A stretch of DNA of 64,000 bases from Tetradesmus obliquus (Eukaryota > Chlorophyta > Chlorophyceae > Sphaeropleales > Scenedesmaceae), in assembly GCA_030272155.1 (NCBI GenBank), contig CP126200.1, forward strand, positions 744,001 through 808,000. The letters run 5' to 3'. Position numbers and translations under genes: made by a program. The notes under the pieces are model-generated. The model did no database searches. It was not told the DNA's origin and saw nothing but the letters and a program-made list of their open reading frames with translations. This document shows, one piece after another, positions 25,901 through 36,216 of this stretch. The stretch's first letter is position 1; every line of letters starts with the position of its first letter.

Positions 25901-27319
25901 GGTGTAGCGCTTGACGCCGCCCATGTGCTTGCGGATGCCGCAGTAGCCGCAGTCGTTCACACACACGTTGCTGAACTCCACAATGCCCCTGCAGGTGGTT
26001 GCATGGATACGTTGCAGCAGCACCATTGTATTTCAGTGACGAAAACACAGGCATAGCCACTGGCACTGCATGCTATAGTTAAACCCGTCACACGCTTGCT
26101 GCAAGGCACACGTTGCTGTGATCGCCACCCGCCCACCTGTAGTACACCGCGTCGCCGAAGAAGCGCTGCGTGACTGCGTCTGCGTGGCTGAACAGCGCCT
26201 TCTCCAGCGCGCTGTCGCCCTTGTTGGTGGTCTCCTCCAGGATGCCTGCAGGAAAGCAACATGTCCAGTCAGAAGTTCAGTCGAATGTTCAGTCAGTCAG
26301 ATGTTCAATTACATGTTGCGCAAAGATTTAGACTGGAATGCTGCAGCTGGCTGTTGCCCTTGTTGGTGGTCTCCTCCAGGATGCCTGCAGGTGTGGGCGC
26401 AAGTCAGTGGGTGAGGACATCATAAAAGCATACAGATACATGTGCTCAGTCACAGGCAAGCTTGTGGGTGGAACAATTCTCATCATCCAGCACGAGCTGC
26501 GGCACCCCCAGGCAGGCGCCCAGCAGCAAACACCACTAGGCAGCTGAACCATCAGGAAACGCTTGCCACCCTGACTCACCTGTGATCTGGTCAATGTCGA
26601 GGTCCAGCACTGCAGCAGGCTCCAGGTTGGGTACCCCCAGGTAGCTGCCTAGCACTGCTGCTGCCTTGTCAGCAGGCATGTCCACCTCCCAGGGCAGCTT
26701 GGCAAAGTCCTGCAGCAGCAGCAGCAGCAGGTGAGGTGCGCTTCTGGGCTTCACAGTGGCGATGAGTCACTTGCGGCGATGTGTGTCGGCATGCGGATGT
26801 CCAAGGCAACGGCAGTGTTGCCTGTACACGTGCTGGGCATATGCTGTTGAGAGATTCCTGGCTGTCCTATCCCTGGCTGTCCTAACAAATCCAGACCGTC
26901 AGGATATGTATCTGGATAATGATGCGACGAAACTTGCCACACGCAAGTATATGAGTCAACATTGCTGCTCTGTTGCAGGCCAGCGACCAGCAGCAGACAT
27001 CAGCAACACCATGCAGCACTAGTTGCGACACTCAACAGATATCCACCAAAACAAAAATTGTTCATCTTCCAAGTGCTGCAAGCCTCTGTGCACCCACCTT
27101 GAGGTGCTTAGTCACCCTGCTAGCAGGATCTTCTCTTTCTGCTGCACCTCCAGCAGCAACCCCTGCTGCTGCTGTATCTGAGCTGAAGCCCCGCATGCTG
27201 CAGCCCGCAAGGACTTTTGAAAGACGGAGCATCGAGGGGCCGCCTGCAGCTGCAAGCAACTGCAGCCCTGCGCCCTGTGCAGCGATTGCAGGCAGCATGC
27301 TGCTGGTTCCTGCTGACAC
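13602..27319 (-). CDS. HYDEF: [FeFe]-hydrogenase maturase HydEF (fused HydE and HydF)
   Basis: Twenty exons (minus): 27319-27098, 26709-26580, 26245-26137, 25988-25825, 25407-25301, 24764-24684, 24286-24143, 22804-22687, 22272-22038, 21283-21066, 19161-18925, 18342-17963, 17509-17414, 16889-16702, 16274-16148, 15867-15745, 15090-14983, 14667-14606, 14302-14157, 13696-13602. They total 3090 nt, 1029 aa. Residues 1-70 look like a plastid transit peptide. HydE follows, a radical-SAM enzyme with C163-X3-C167-X2-C170 (CVNDCGYC), then GVMVGLPGQTL and EGKPCITDTAEECRKC. After about residue 510 comes HydF: P-loop GVMNAGKST (about 555), switch motif LFDTAG, and cluster ligands CNH (C913, H915) and HCGGC (C978, C981). 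HydE helps make the dithiomethylamine bridge of the H-cluster; HydF is the GTPase scaffold. The fusion is known from Chlamydomonas. Phases agree at all 19 junctions. Confidence 0.95.
15500..15690 (-). repeat. Two decayed copies of the 3' end of HYDEF exon 16
   Basis: The last 50-60 nt of exon 16 with its donor (CTCACCTCCACAAACAGCGG on the plus strand) recur near 15505-15560 and 15625-15680 in the following intron, with substitutions. Confidence 0.8.
17014..17141 (-). pseudogene. Truncated duplicate of HYDEF exon 14
   Basis: It repeats the acceptor and the first 120 or so nt of exon 14 (16889-16702) with few changes (DGVTRSRKRPATRSLPDWAL and onward to AETPSMR), then breaks off with no donor. 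The genuine exon continues to LLRPQALVQEEAIRYW. Shorter copies of the exon's other end lie near 16540-16600 and 16436-16466. Confidence 0.75.
18463..18535 (-). pseudogene. Partial duplicate of the start of HYDEF exon 12
   Basis: Near-identical copy of the acceptor and the sequence encoding DVKVSLMELHELGPVKLFDT in the intron upstream of the real exon (18342-17963). It ends after DTAG without a usable continuation. Because it carries an intact acceptor it could be mis-spliced. Confidence 0.75.
20615..20925 (-). repeat. Two partial copies of the HYDEF exon-10 3' end
   Basis: Sequence like the last 60-80 nt of exon 10 (CTGCAGCGCCCGCACGTCCA on the plus strand) recurs near 20640-20690 and 20840-20925 in the intron that follows exon 10. 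Confidence 0.7.
21330..21755 (-). repeat. Four copies of the HYDEF exon-10 start
   Basis: The real exon 10 starts at 21283 (YREHYQLYEGKPCITDTAEE). Four upstream copies of the acceptor plus about 55 nt lie near 21343-21400, 21463-21520, 21578-21630 and 21700-21750, spaced about 120 bp. Each keeps most of HYQLYEGKPCI. None continues into the second half of the exon. Confidence 0.85.
22905..23245 (-). repeat. Three copies of the HYDEF exon-8 start
   Basis: Acceptor, (CTG)n tract and the codons for VGTGVMVGLPG recur near 22910-22990, 23070-23130 and 23210-23260 with lengths of flanking intron. Unit length is about 150 bp. Only the copy ending at 22804 leads into the full exon. Confidence 0.85.
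23392..23417 (-). pseudogene. Partial copy of a tRNA 5' half
   Basis: On the minus strand GCGGTGATGGCGCAGTGGTC followed by GACGCG repeats the acceptor strand and D-arm of the neighbouring permuted tRNA-Ser, then diverges before the anticodon. No matching 3' half is near it. Confidence 0.5.
23504..23509 (-). terminator. T6 run, likely RNA polymerase III terminator of the permuted tRNA
   Basis: Six consecutive T on the minus strand, 10 nt after the end of the 5' tRNA half. This is where Pol III would stop if the 3' half were transcribed first. Confidence 0.6.
23519..23655 (-). tRNA. Candidate circularly permuted tRNA-Ser(AGA)
   Basis: On the minus strand the 3' half comes first (23655-23613: anticodon-stem 3' strand TCAAT, a variable arm with GGGA/TCCC, T-arm ACAGG-TTCAAAT-CCTGT, acceptor TCACCGC). 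A linker of 57 nt follows, then the 5' half (23555-23519: acceptor GCGGTGA, D-arm, anticodon stem ATTGA, loop CTAGAA). Joined in the normal order the halves give a 7-bp perfect acceptor stem, a 5-bp perfect anticodon stem, anticodon AGA and a class II variable arm, about 81 nt, as expected for serine. Leader and trailer share GCACC/GGTGC complementarity, which would allow a bulge-helix-bulge splice structure. A T6 run follows the 5' half. It lies in HYDEF intron 7 on the coding strand. Oddities are a D-stem G12-G23 mismatch and A rather than G at the discriminator. Permuted tRNA genes are known in red algae and prasinophytes. Confidence 0.75.
23990..24075 (-). pseudogene. Partial duplicate of the 3' end of HYDEF exon 7
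   Basis: About 85 nt nearly identical to the end of exon 7 (LHPDAMSWQRRVDCLNSLKK) with its donor, lying downstream in the intron. It lacks the upstream part of the exon. Confidence 0.8.
24845..25060 (-). repeat. Tandem copies of the HYDEF exon-6 start and its intron flank
   Basis: A unit of about 120 bp carrying the exon-6 acceptor and the codons for APPPADAGELG recurs near 24858-24893 and 24985-25052. The first two units, including the intron flank with CATATGACGCAGCCCTTGCA, are nearly identical, so at least one duplication is recent. Confidence 0.8.
25495..25660 (-). repeat. Two copies of the HYDEF exon-5 start
   Basis: Sequence like LPTPQRLAYLKELV with its acceptor recurs near 25495-25535 and 25610-25655 in the intron between exons 4 and 5; the genuine exon starts at 25407. 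Confidence 0.75.
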
Positions 27320-27925
27320 TAGGGCTGTGACGGTTGCTCCACCACGCGCCTCACTAGCTGCTCATGTGATTCGATCACTGTCTTAACAGTGTTTCTGCCA
27401 CTGTTGACGAGTATGCCGCTGGTGGCCTCCTGTGTCGAATCTGGAAGTTGTGCCTAATGAAGAACACTAGCAGCCCAAGCACATGTACATAAGTGAAAGT
27501 TGTTTGTTGATGTGCAGTGAGCGGCACAGGGTGAAGAAAGGAAAACGGAACTGTACACGTCTCGTCTCACGCGCGAAACCGGTGTGCTAGCTTTCACCTC
27601 GATGTCTTGCGACCTTCCGTTGAAGACAAGTAGTTCAATCACTTTCAAAGCCTGCCGATATGGCGTTCATGCCTGCACAGCCGATAGTTAGGGCTCTCCG
27701 TTGTCAACGGGAGCTGTCATTGTCAGTGCACGCGGCTTCACGCCTCTACGTATCTCACAAAGCAAACACCTACTTACGTAGTTTGTTTTTGACCGCTTGG
27801 ATGACGCCGTTCACCCACACAGCATCCCGCTCTTATTGTAATCGTCTCGTACAGTGACGTGCTTCTTCAACAGATTTGGATATAACTATCATAGACTGGT
27901 GTAAATATTTGATAGCGTTGCAGCC
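27320..27925. promoter_or_regulatory. Shared upstream region of the divergent HYDEF/HYDG pair
   Basis: 606 bp separate the two start codons, so both promoters and 5' UTRs must lie here. CAG repeats are almost absent, in contrast to the flanks. Three GTAC cores are present (27485, 27553, 27849). GTAC is the core bound by the SBP-domain factor CRR1 that drives anoxia and copper-deficiency genes in Chlamydomonas. About two would be expected by chance in this length, so they are not evidence by themselves. No clear TATA box was identified. Confidence 0.6.
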
Positions 27926-28401
27926 ATGCTGCTGAACAGCCTGGCCACGGCAGGGCGGGCGGGACAGCTGCTGGCTCCAGCAGCTTGCTCTCTGTTGCCC
28001 AAGCTTTCCCAGCAGTTTCACCAAGCACGAGGGATGCTATGGAGTGTCGAAAAGGAGCAAGGCCACAAGGTTGGTGTCGCAGCTGCACATAATGGGCTTT
28101 CGACGTTTTGCCATGGCAGCTCGGTTGATGCCCACGCTGATGCCGTGACTCCGTGTGTGGCGAATGTGACTGCAGTACAAAGACGTTGACAGCATCATCA
28201 ACCACAAAGAGATCAACGCAGCGTTAGAGAGCACGAAGAAGGCATCCCAGGACCCAGTGGCAATCAAGGCTATCTTGGAAGCAGCCAAGGAGCGCTCGTT
28301 CTTGACAAACTACACACCTGGTGCGTTTTACATGCTCTGGTTGTTGCATGGCCGCTAGCGGTGCCTGTACTTGGCCGGTGGTGCCATGTCCAGGTAGCAC
28401 C

Positions 28402-28435
<34 letters not shown>

Positions 28436-29392
28436 GCTGTGCCGGTTGCTGTGCCGGTTGCTTTGTTGTGTGTGTCTGCACTGTAAGGCGCTGGAGAAGC
28501 AATCTAATTATCCTTTAAGCACAGCTCTGACAGCAGAAACTTGCTTTCGCAGGGCTTGCCTTCATGCACATGGCATACATCTTCTACGTACTCCGCTTCC
28601 TCCTCATGTCAACATGTCACCAATCCAGCCATAGGAATGACGCCCTCCGCCCCGCGCCACTGGAGCAGCAGAAACAGGGGCAGCAGCAGACGAAACAGCG
28701 ACCACTGCTCCATGGTAACCCGCTTTCTGATCTGCTGATGTCCCTGCATGTGCTCCTGCTGCTGCTGCTGCCTTCAAACTGTCCTGCAAACTTTCCTGCA
28801 AACTTTCCTGCAGGCAAGTCGGAGTACGTGCAGGGCCTCACCGTGGAGGAGTGCGCCACACTACTCAACATCGACGCCAACAATGCCGACCTCATGGACA
28901 TGGTGTATGATACAGCCTTTGCCATCAAGAACCGCATCTACGGCAACCGCATCGTGCTGTTTGCGCCGCTGTACATCGCCAACTACTGCGTGAACAGCTG
29001 CACCTACTGCGCCTTCCGCGCGGGAAACAAGGGCTTGCAGGTGTGAGGGGGTGTGGCAGGGGTGTGGTGGGGTGTGAGGGCAGGCGTGTGCCAGTGCAGC
29101 GGCGGTAACGGCAGTAGCTGCGCCTTCCGCGCGGGGCAGCACGGGCCTGCAGGTGTGAGGGGGCGCATGAGCAGCAAGTAAACCTATGGTGACATGCGCA
29201 ACAGATCCGCTGGCAGCAGTGGCAGCCGTTCTAGTGCTGCTATGGGTGCTAGCCGCTGGGGCCGGCAGCAGTTGGCTATCATGTGAACATAAACAGTGGC
29301 AGCATGCAATACGCGCGCAGAGGGTGACTCACACGCACACACATAGGCCAGCTGCAGCATGTGCATATGCAAGCATCATCTGATGCAATTGG

Positions 29393-29426
<34 letters not shown>

Positions 29427-32096
29427 GCTGCAGCGCACCGCATTGTCAGCTGACGACATCCGTGAGGAGGTGGGCGCACTGGAGCGGCAGGGCCACCGGC
29501 GGCTGCTTGTGCTGACGGGCGAGCACCCCAAGTACACCTTCGATCAGTTCCTGCACGTGAGTTTGAGAACAAGATTGCTTTTTTTGTTTGTGTTGGAACC
29601 CAAGTAGACATTGGAACGCAAGTAGACAAATGGTTGCGTACGGGGCAGTGCAGATCACGTTGCAGGGCCACCTGCGGCTGCTGGTGCTGACGGGGATCAC
29701 CCCAAGCACACTTGACCAGTTCCTGCACGTGAGTTATAGCGAGAAACTGCTTTTTGTGTTGGAAACTAGGCCAGCAGGGAGGTTTGCAAATGCTTATACG
29801 GCAGTTGCAGATCACGTGCCACCAGTGGTTGGGCAGCAGCAGCACTGCAAGTCATGCCTTTGCTCTACAACAGGCGCTGCTTGTCATGAGCAGCGTGGAG
29901 ACCGGTCCCTGCGGTAGTTCTGTGCGCTGACCGCTATGCGGCTTCGCATACTGCTGTGCCTCGTTTGCAACATCGTCTACTGCTCCGTGCAGGCGCTGCA
30001 CGTGATTAACAGCGTGAAGACTGACCCCTGCGGCAACATTCGGCGCGTCAACGTGGAGATCCCCACACTTTCCGTGTCTGACATGCGGCGGCTCAAGGCC
30101 ACCGACTGCGTGAGCAACGTTTTGCGTACTGTGCTACGAATTATAGTATAGCTACTTGCACAGCAGCAGCAGCAGCGGCGGCAGTAGCAGCAGGTCCCAT
30201 GCTGCCTGTGTCTGACATGCGGCGGCTCAAGGCCACAGACTGCGTAAGCATCTGTGCTTCATTTGCGGAATTGCGTTGGGTACTGTGACATACGCTTGGG
30301 GGCAGCAGCGTTAGCAGCGGAATTGACGGCAGCAGGAGGAGCAGGGGCAGCAGCGGCAGCAGCAGGGGGTGTTCGCATGCGGACTGCATCTCTGGCATCA
30401 GCAGCGTTGAAAGCATTGCAAAGTCCTCGTGGCAGTATCACTACAACTGCAGCTGGGCTTGCAGCAGCAGCAGGTGGTCACAGCCCTGCAGCGCGCACTC
30501 ATCTACATATTTGGCCCCCCTCTTCATCAACATCGGCATGTCACCATCAAAGCCATGGACCGTCAGTTTGACGTGCGTGACGCTTGTGCCTAGACTTTGA
30601 ATACTGAAACCCTGTGTTATCTGTTATGTTATGCTTGCAGGTGGGCACCTTCACGCTGTTCCAGGAGACGTACCACCGCCCCACCTTTGCCAAGATGCAC
30701 GTGAGCGGGCCCAAGTCCGACTTCAACCACCGGCTGCTCACACAGGACCGAGCCTTCAGGGGGGGCATCGATGACGTGGGCATCGGCACACTCTTCGGGC
30801 TCTACGACTACAAGTGGGTTGGGTTGTTTGTGTTATGTTGTTATGTATGTGTTATTTTTGGTGACATGCATTTGATGACGTGGGCATTGACACCCTCTTT
30901 GGGCTGTACGACTGCAAGTGGGTTTATCTGAAAGGTGCATGATGTTGTGTAATAGGAGTGACATGGGAGGGTAGCACCACACCTGCTGTGCTGGCATCAT
31001 TTTTGCTCCATCCATCGCAAGGGCGGAGCATTTGTGATGCCAGCACATCACGTGTGGTGGCGGTTGCTTGAGGGGGATCACACTGTTGCTACATGCTTAC
31101 GCATGGTTGTGTGCGTGGTGAGAAGGGGTGCGAGGCATCAACCACAGGTTGCTCACACAGGACCGCGCCTTCAGGGGCGGCATTGGTTATGTGGGCATCG
31201 GCACACTCTTCAGGCTGTACGACTACAAGTCCGTGGGGGCGTGTTATTTGTAACGGGAGAGTTTTCATTTTACATGTGTGTTATGTTAGTGTTATCTGGG
31301 CGAGGCATTAATGACACGGCATCTGCACGCTCTTTGGGCTGTACGACGACAAGGGGGTGTTGACATAGGTGAAAGTGCCTTTTGTACTGCGGCAGGGGTG
31401 AGGTGCTGGCGATGCTTTAGCACAGCAGCCACCATTGCCAACACCAACCAGTGGTTGTGCCCATTGTTGTAGCACAGCTGCATTGTCCCACCTCTTTGCG
31501 CCTAGTATGATGTACGTCCGCGCAGGTACGAGCTGCAACCCAGGCTGCAGCACTGCAACCCACTGGAGGTAACACAACCACCCAGAATGATGCGGAATAC
31601 CTGGTTTTTATTGCATGCGCACTGGCTGCAGGCGTGAGGTGCTGCCCATGCTGCAGCACTGCAAGTACCTGGGGCGGGGTTGATCCTTGGACACTTATCA
31701 GAACACTTTTCACAATACTGCGTGAACGACTTGCCTTTGTCGCAGGTACGAGGTGCTGGCCATGCTGCAGCACAGCAACCACCTGGAGGCGGAGTACGGC
31801 GCGGGCCCGCACACTATCAGCGTGCCGCGCCTGCGCCCAGCAGACGGCTCCGACCTCTCCATACGGCCGCCCTACGAGGTGTGTTTCAGGCGATGTGTTT
31901 GCAAGTTGATGCAGCAGTGGTTGATTGACCTACAGCACCGATAGCTGCTGTGCCTAGGGGACCGCTCCAGACGCGGCTGCTTTGCAAGGTACCTCAGCGT
32001 TGTTTGTATTCTACGCGTGCTGCAATGCGCCGGCCACTCAGACATTGAAACAGTGGTGCAGCACACATACCAAGTTATACACACTAAAAGCAAACG

Positions 32097-32141
<45 letters not shown>

Positions 32142-32872
32142 ATAATTGTCCAGGTGGATGACGCCAACTTCAAGAAGCTGGTGGCCATCATCCGCATCGC
32201 TGTTCCCTACACTGGCATGATCCTGTCCACGCGCGAGTCACCGCAGATGAGGGACGAGCTGCTGCAGGTGCGGCGGCTGACTTGTCTGCTTTTTGGTTAA
32301 ACCAGTTTCATCAGCATGTTACCCATCAAGCCATAGCATCAACGCCATCGGCCCCGCGCCCCAAACCAGTTTATGTGTATGTTTGGATGAGCTGCTGAGG
32401 GGCCTGCATGCGCGAGTCGCCGCAGATGAGGGACGAGCTGCTGCAGGTGCGGCGGCTGAGGCAGCTGTATGCTGCAAATAGTTTCACATGTCGTTATTTA
32501 TGGCTTCAGGGATGCGCTGCTGCATGTCAGCACCTGCTGTATACCTGTCTGCTGGTTTGCTTGTCTGTGAGTTGGATGAGCTGCTGAGGGGAGCTGCATG
32601 CTGCAGATGAGGGACAAGCTGCTGCAGTTGAGACGTGCATATGCACAGCACCTAGCCTTGCTTGGCGCGGATAAACCAGCTGTGTCTCGGACAACTGGCA
32701 TTGCTATGCACCTCCCTATCTTGTCTATTGTGCTGGATACATTGTGTTACCTTGTTTTGCTGCTTGTGCTGTCACCACTTCTGTTGCGTCACCAGGTGGG
32801 CATGAGCCAGATGAGCGCAGGCAGCCGCATGTGAATCGCATCACCCTCTGTATTTCACAATCACCAACACTC

Positions 32873-32905
<33 letters not shown>

Positions 32906-34702
32906 TGCCACTGCCATTCTCACGTGGGCATGAGCCAGATGAGTGCAGGCAGCCGCACCGACGTGGGCGCCTACCACAGGGACGACACCTCGACACTCCA
33001 ACACACTGTCCTGCTGCTGCTGCTGCCTGTGTGTCAACTACTGGTTGGCAGGTTGGCATGAGCCAGATGAGTGCGGGCAGCCGCACCGACGTGGGTGCCT
33101 ACCACAGGGATGACACCTTGACACTCCAACACACTGCCCTGCGGCTGCTGCTGCTGCTGCCTGTGTGTCATCTGTTGCGTCACAAGGTGGGCATGAGCCA
33201 AATGAGTGCAGGCAGCCGCACCGACGTGGGCGCCTACCACAGGGATGACAACGAGGCCACTGAGAAGCACCTGGGAGACCTCAGCGGGCAGTTCAGCCTC
33301 ATGGACCACCGCACAGCCAGCGAGGTGCGGCATTTGCATCTGTACCGGTCACTCTTAAAGCCTTTTTTGATCCTTTTGAGCAGCGGCCAGTTCAGCCTCG
33401 TGGACCACCGCACAGCCCGCGTATTACTGTTCGTGCTACTACCATCAGCAACAAGCATGTAGTGTCACTTTTCTGTTAGTATCAGGGGCAGCAGGCAGCT
33501 CAGCCGCAGGAACTCGTTGCATTGCCAGCCAGGCAATTCCATGAGCTCTGTCGTGCGCCTGCCCGCTTGCCTCACCTCACGCAGGTGGTGAAGGACCTCA
33601 TGGCCAAGGGCTACGTGCCCAGCTGGTGCACCGCCTGCTACCGCAAGGGCCGCACGGGCGAGCACTTCATGAAGATCGCCAAGGCGGGCAACATCCACAA
33701 CTTCTGCCACCCCAACAGCCTGCTCACGCTGCAGGTGGGTGGGGCTGTTTTAGCTGAACTTCTTGTTGAAAGATAGTTGCCAAGCATGATATCTGTACAT
33801 CATAGGTTGTGTGTGCTGGAACTTCTGCCACCCCAACAGCCTGCTCACGCTGCAGGTGAGGCGCAGTTTTCTGTTATAGTTATAGTCTTTGGTTGAAGAT
33901 AGTTGTGTGTCATGATACCTTCGAAGGAATCCTTGTGCCATACAGGGGTGTAGTGTGTGCTGGCATCGGTTCAGGCGGCAGACCGGCAACCTCAAGCCAG
34001 GAACTGCTGCCACCCCAGCAGCCTGTTCACCCATGCGCGGCCTGCAGCACCTCAGCGCACACTGCGGTTTCACATGTTTCACCTGCTGCGTCGCCCCCCA
34101 CCCCTGCCCTCCCCACCCCTTGCAGGAGTACCTGAACGACTGCGGTGATGAGGAGGCGAAGAAGATCGACGAGCAGCTCATCGCCAAGGAGGCGGCTCAA
34201 CTCACGGGCTGCTCTTATGTCTGTCCCACACACATACGTTTGTTTCAACTGCTCTCGGTCCTTTCCATTTGTCTCTTGAACCCCTTACAGGAACACAGAG
34301 TATCATGAGCATAGTATATGTTCTAACTGCTCTCCGTGCCTTTCCATTTGTGCCTTGAACCTTTTGCAGGAGAACCTCAACGACTATGGTGAACAGGCGG
34401 CCAAGAAGATCCGCGAGCAGCTCATCACCGGAGGCGGCTGAACTCAAGCGCGCTCTGTATGTCTTTCCCACACAGAGTATCGCGGACATAGTATATGTTC
34501 CAACTGCTCTTCGTGCCTTTCCATTTGTGCGTTGAACCCCTTGCAGGAGTACCTGAACGACTACGGTGATGAGGAGGCCAAGAAGATCGGCGAGCAGCTC
34601 ATCGCCAAGGAGGCGGCTGAGGGGCTCAGCGACAGCGCCAAGCGCATGCTGTCGCGCAAGATGGCCAAGGTCAACGCGGGCGAGCACGATGTGTACATCT
34701 AA
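27926..34702 (+). CDS. HYDG: [FeFe]-hydrogenase maturase HydG (tyrosine lyase)
   Basis: Eleven exons: 27926-28069, 28176-28320, 28814-29040, 29434-29556, 29993-30109, 30641-30813, 31746-31878, 32154-32267, 33187-33324, 33585-33734, 34547-34702. They total 1620 nt, 539 aa. The first 40 residues resemble an organelle transit peptide (MLLNSLATAGRAGQLLAPAA). HydG is a radical-SAM enzyme that splits tyrosine into p-cresol, CO and cyanide for the H-cluster. The SAM cluster motif is C155-X3-C159-X2-C162 (CVNSCTYC). The C-terminal auxiliary cluster is C453-X2-C456-X22-C479 (CTAC...NFC), the exact family spacing. TLFQETYH, GIDDVGIGTLFGLYDYKYEV and VGMSQMSAGSRTDVGAYHRD are further family signatures. 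All phases agree. The acceptor of exon 9 is AAG rather than CAG. It is divergent from HYDEF, and partial copies of most internal exons litter its introns. Confidence 0.96.
29650..29740 (+). pseudogene. Partial duplicate of HYDG exon 4
   Basis: Repeats GHLRLLVLTG and the end of the exon (DQFLH) with the donor GTGAGT. A change breaks the frame in the middle. The real exon is 29434-29556. Confidence 0.75.
30860..31672 (+). repeat. Series of partial copies of HYDG exon 6 end and exon 7 start
   Basis: Exon 6 ends (GIDDVGIGTLFGLYDYK) recur at about 30868-30922, 31138-31235 and 31300-31350. Exon 7 starts (YEVLAMLQH) recur at about 31392-31420, 31525-31565 and 31630-31672. Copies of the upstream exon come first and copies of the downstream exon second, so each set is anchored to its own exon. 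Confidence 0.8.
32390..32630 (+). repeat. Two copies of the HYDG exon-8 end
   Basis: The codons for SPQMRDELLQ with the donor recur near 32405-32455 and, more decayed, 32576-32630. Confidence 0.75.
32793..33120 (+). repeat. Three extra copies of the HYDG exon-9 start
   Basis: VGMSQMSAGSRTDVGAYHRD is encoded by the real exon at 33187 and almost perfectly at about 32926 and 33054, and in part at 32796. Spacing is about 130 bp, each with a CTG tract upstream. Two copies keep an open frame through HRDD and then run into intron sequence. Confidence 0.85.
34126..34440 (+). pseudogene. Two partial copies of HYDG last exon
   Basis: The first (34126-34210) keeps the frame through EYLNDCGDEEAKKIDEQLIA. 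The second (34370-34440) begins ENLNDYGEQAAKKI and then frameshifts. Only the third copy (34547-34702) carries the C-terminal residues and a stop codon. Confidence 0.8.
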
Positions 34703-36216
34703 AGCGTGTGCACATGTGTGTTCACATCATGTGCACACACATGATGTGTGTGCACATGATGTGTGTGCACCTGTGTTGAGCCAGTGGCCCGCACCGCCTG
34801 AGGCACATCTGACGCCATACAGCGGAACACAGAGGCCGCCTCAATTTTCAGGTGGAGGTGCAGTGCCGCTGTATTCGAACAAACACGGAGAATTGACGAG
34901 CGTGCTCACATGCGCGGGTCCCTGCAAGCTTGCCCTCTCTCTTTGATGTTGTGGTTGTCTGCGTTGCGGTTTTGGCACGAGCTGCGCAGCGGCGGTTCTG
35001 TATCATGCAGGCCTTCAGTGAGCCCCCAAAGCACTGCGGGGCAGTGGCAGCCCTCAGTGCCTTTTTTGTTACCAGGGGGGACGGAATCCTACTGGCTCTC
35101 TACCACAGCACAGTTGAACAAGCCCAATTGCCGGGAGCGGGAGGCAGTGCCTCAGTGCCATGACCGCTGCCGATTGTTTCCTGCAAGCAGCTCAACATAA
35201 CTTTGCTGAACTTGTGCTCTCAAACAGTCCTTTCTTGTGTTTGAGCTTGGCATGCGCGCAAGTGGGTGTCGACAGGCTCTGCGCCTGGCTGTGTGTTGTC
35301 AGTGTTTTCAAAAGCGAACCCAGCAGCAGCAGCACTTGCTGGCTGTGCTGAGGCTGCTTGTCCTGCAGATCTGTTATGTTAGCTATCATCACAACTATGC
35401 CGGCAACCGCAACCACAGTGATGGTTAATCAGCAGTATATTCCTGCAGGAGATGTGTGCTGCACTTGCAGCTTGTGCAGCGCTTGTGCAGTGCACACTGC
35501 AGGGACATGGCTCGCCAGCTGTGCCAAGCACGCAGCTGCAACTCTCCCCCACAGATTATGCATTTACCTGCCAGGAACATCACTGAGGCGATTATGCTAC
35601 ATATTAGCCTGTTTGGCAATGTCTTTTTTGTCTCACCAGTGGTGGCGGCTGTGATGGGAGAAGCGCCTGGTATCCTGGTATATTTCCTCTTCCTCAGGGT
35701 GGCTTGCTTCCCAGGCTGGCAGAAGTTGCAGTATGTTTAAGGCCCTGCTGCTTACAGCTTATAGTGGGGTAGGGGGTTCTCACCTTCCTTGCAACATTAT
35801 GGTTTGGCCTGTGTGGCCACCTACAAAGGGGCAGCTGCAAAGCTGTGGCTTGTGACAACATAGTGGTTGGGCTAGTCACTGTAGTGTGGTTGTTTGCTGT
35901 GCTGGTATGCACGTTGAGGTCTTGTGGTGCAGCCTGGGGTGTGGTGGCGTGTGAGCGCGTAATACGAACGCGTGTGAGGCGCATGCTTCTGGCTGGGAAA
36001 TTCATGTGGGGCGTCAGCAGACCTGGGCACTGTGCCAAAACCCTGACGGGTGTCATCTGACGTGTAACACGTTATTCTCTTTCCGCAGCATCGCATGCAC
36101 TTTTGAAGCAATTGAACCTGGCAACGTATGAAGCTGTTTGACGTCAGCTGTGCATACGTGCACTAGTTGTTGTCATTGGTTGTGAACGTTGAAGTGTTGC
36201 CGTGGCCCTCGATCAG
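34703..36216. other. Intergenic region downstream of HYDG
   Basis: Begins with a short GTGCACACATGATGTGTGTG repeat (34706-34772). No exon with recognisable motifs was found. The HYDG 3' UTR and the promoter of the next gene should be here. Confidence 0.5.

Noticed and set aside
27660..27857. 65-codon plus-strand ORF between HYDEF and HYDG
   Set aside because: No motif or splice continuity to HYDG; it could be an upstream ORF in the leader, but nothing supports translation.
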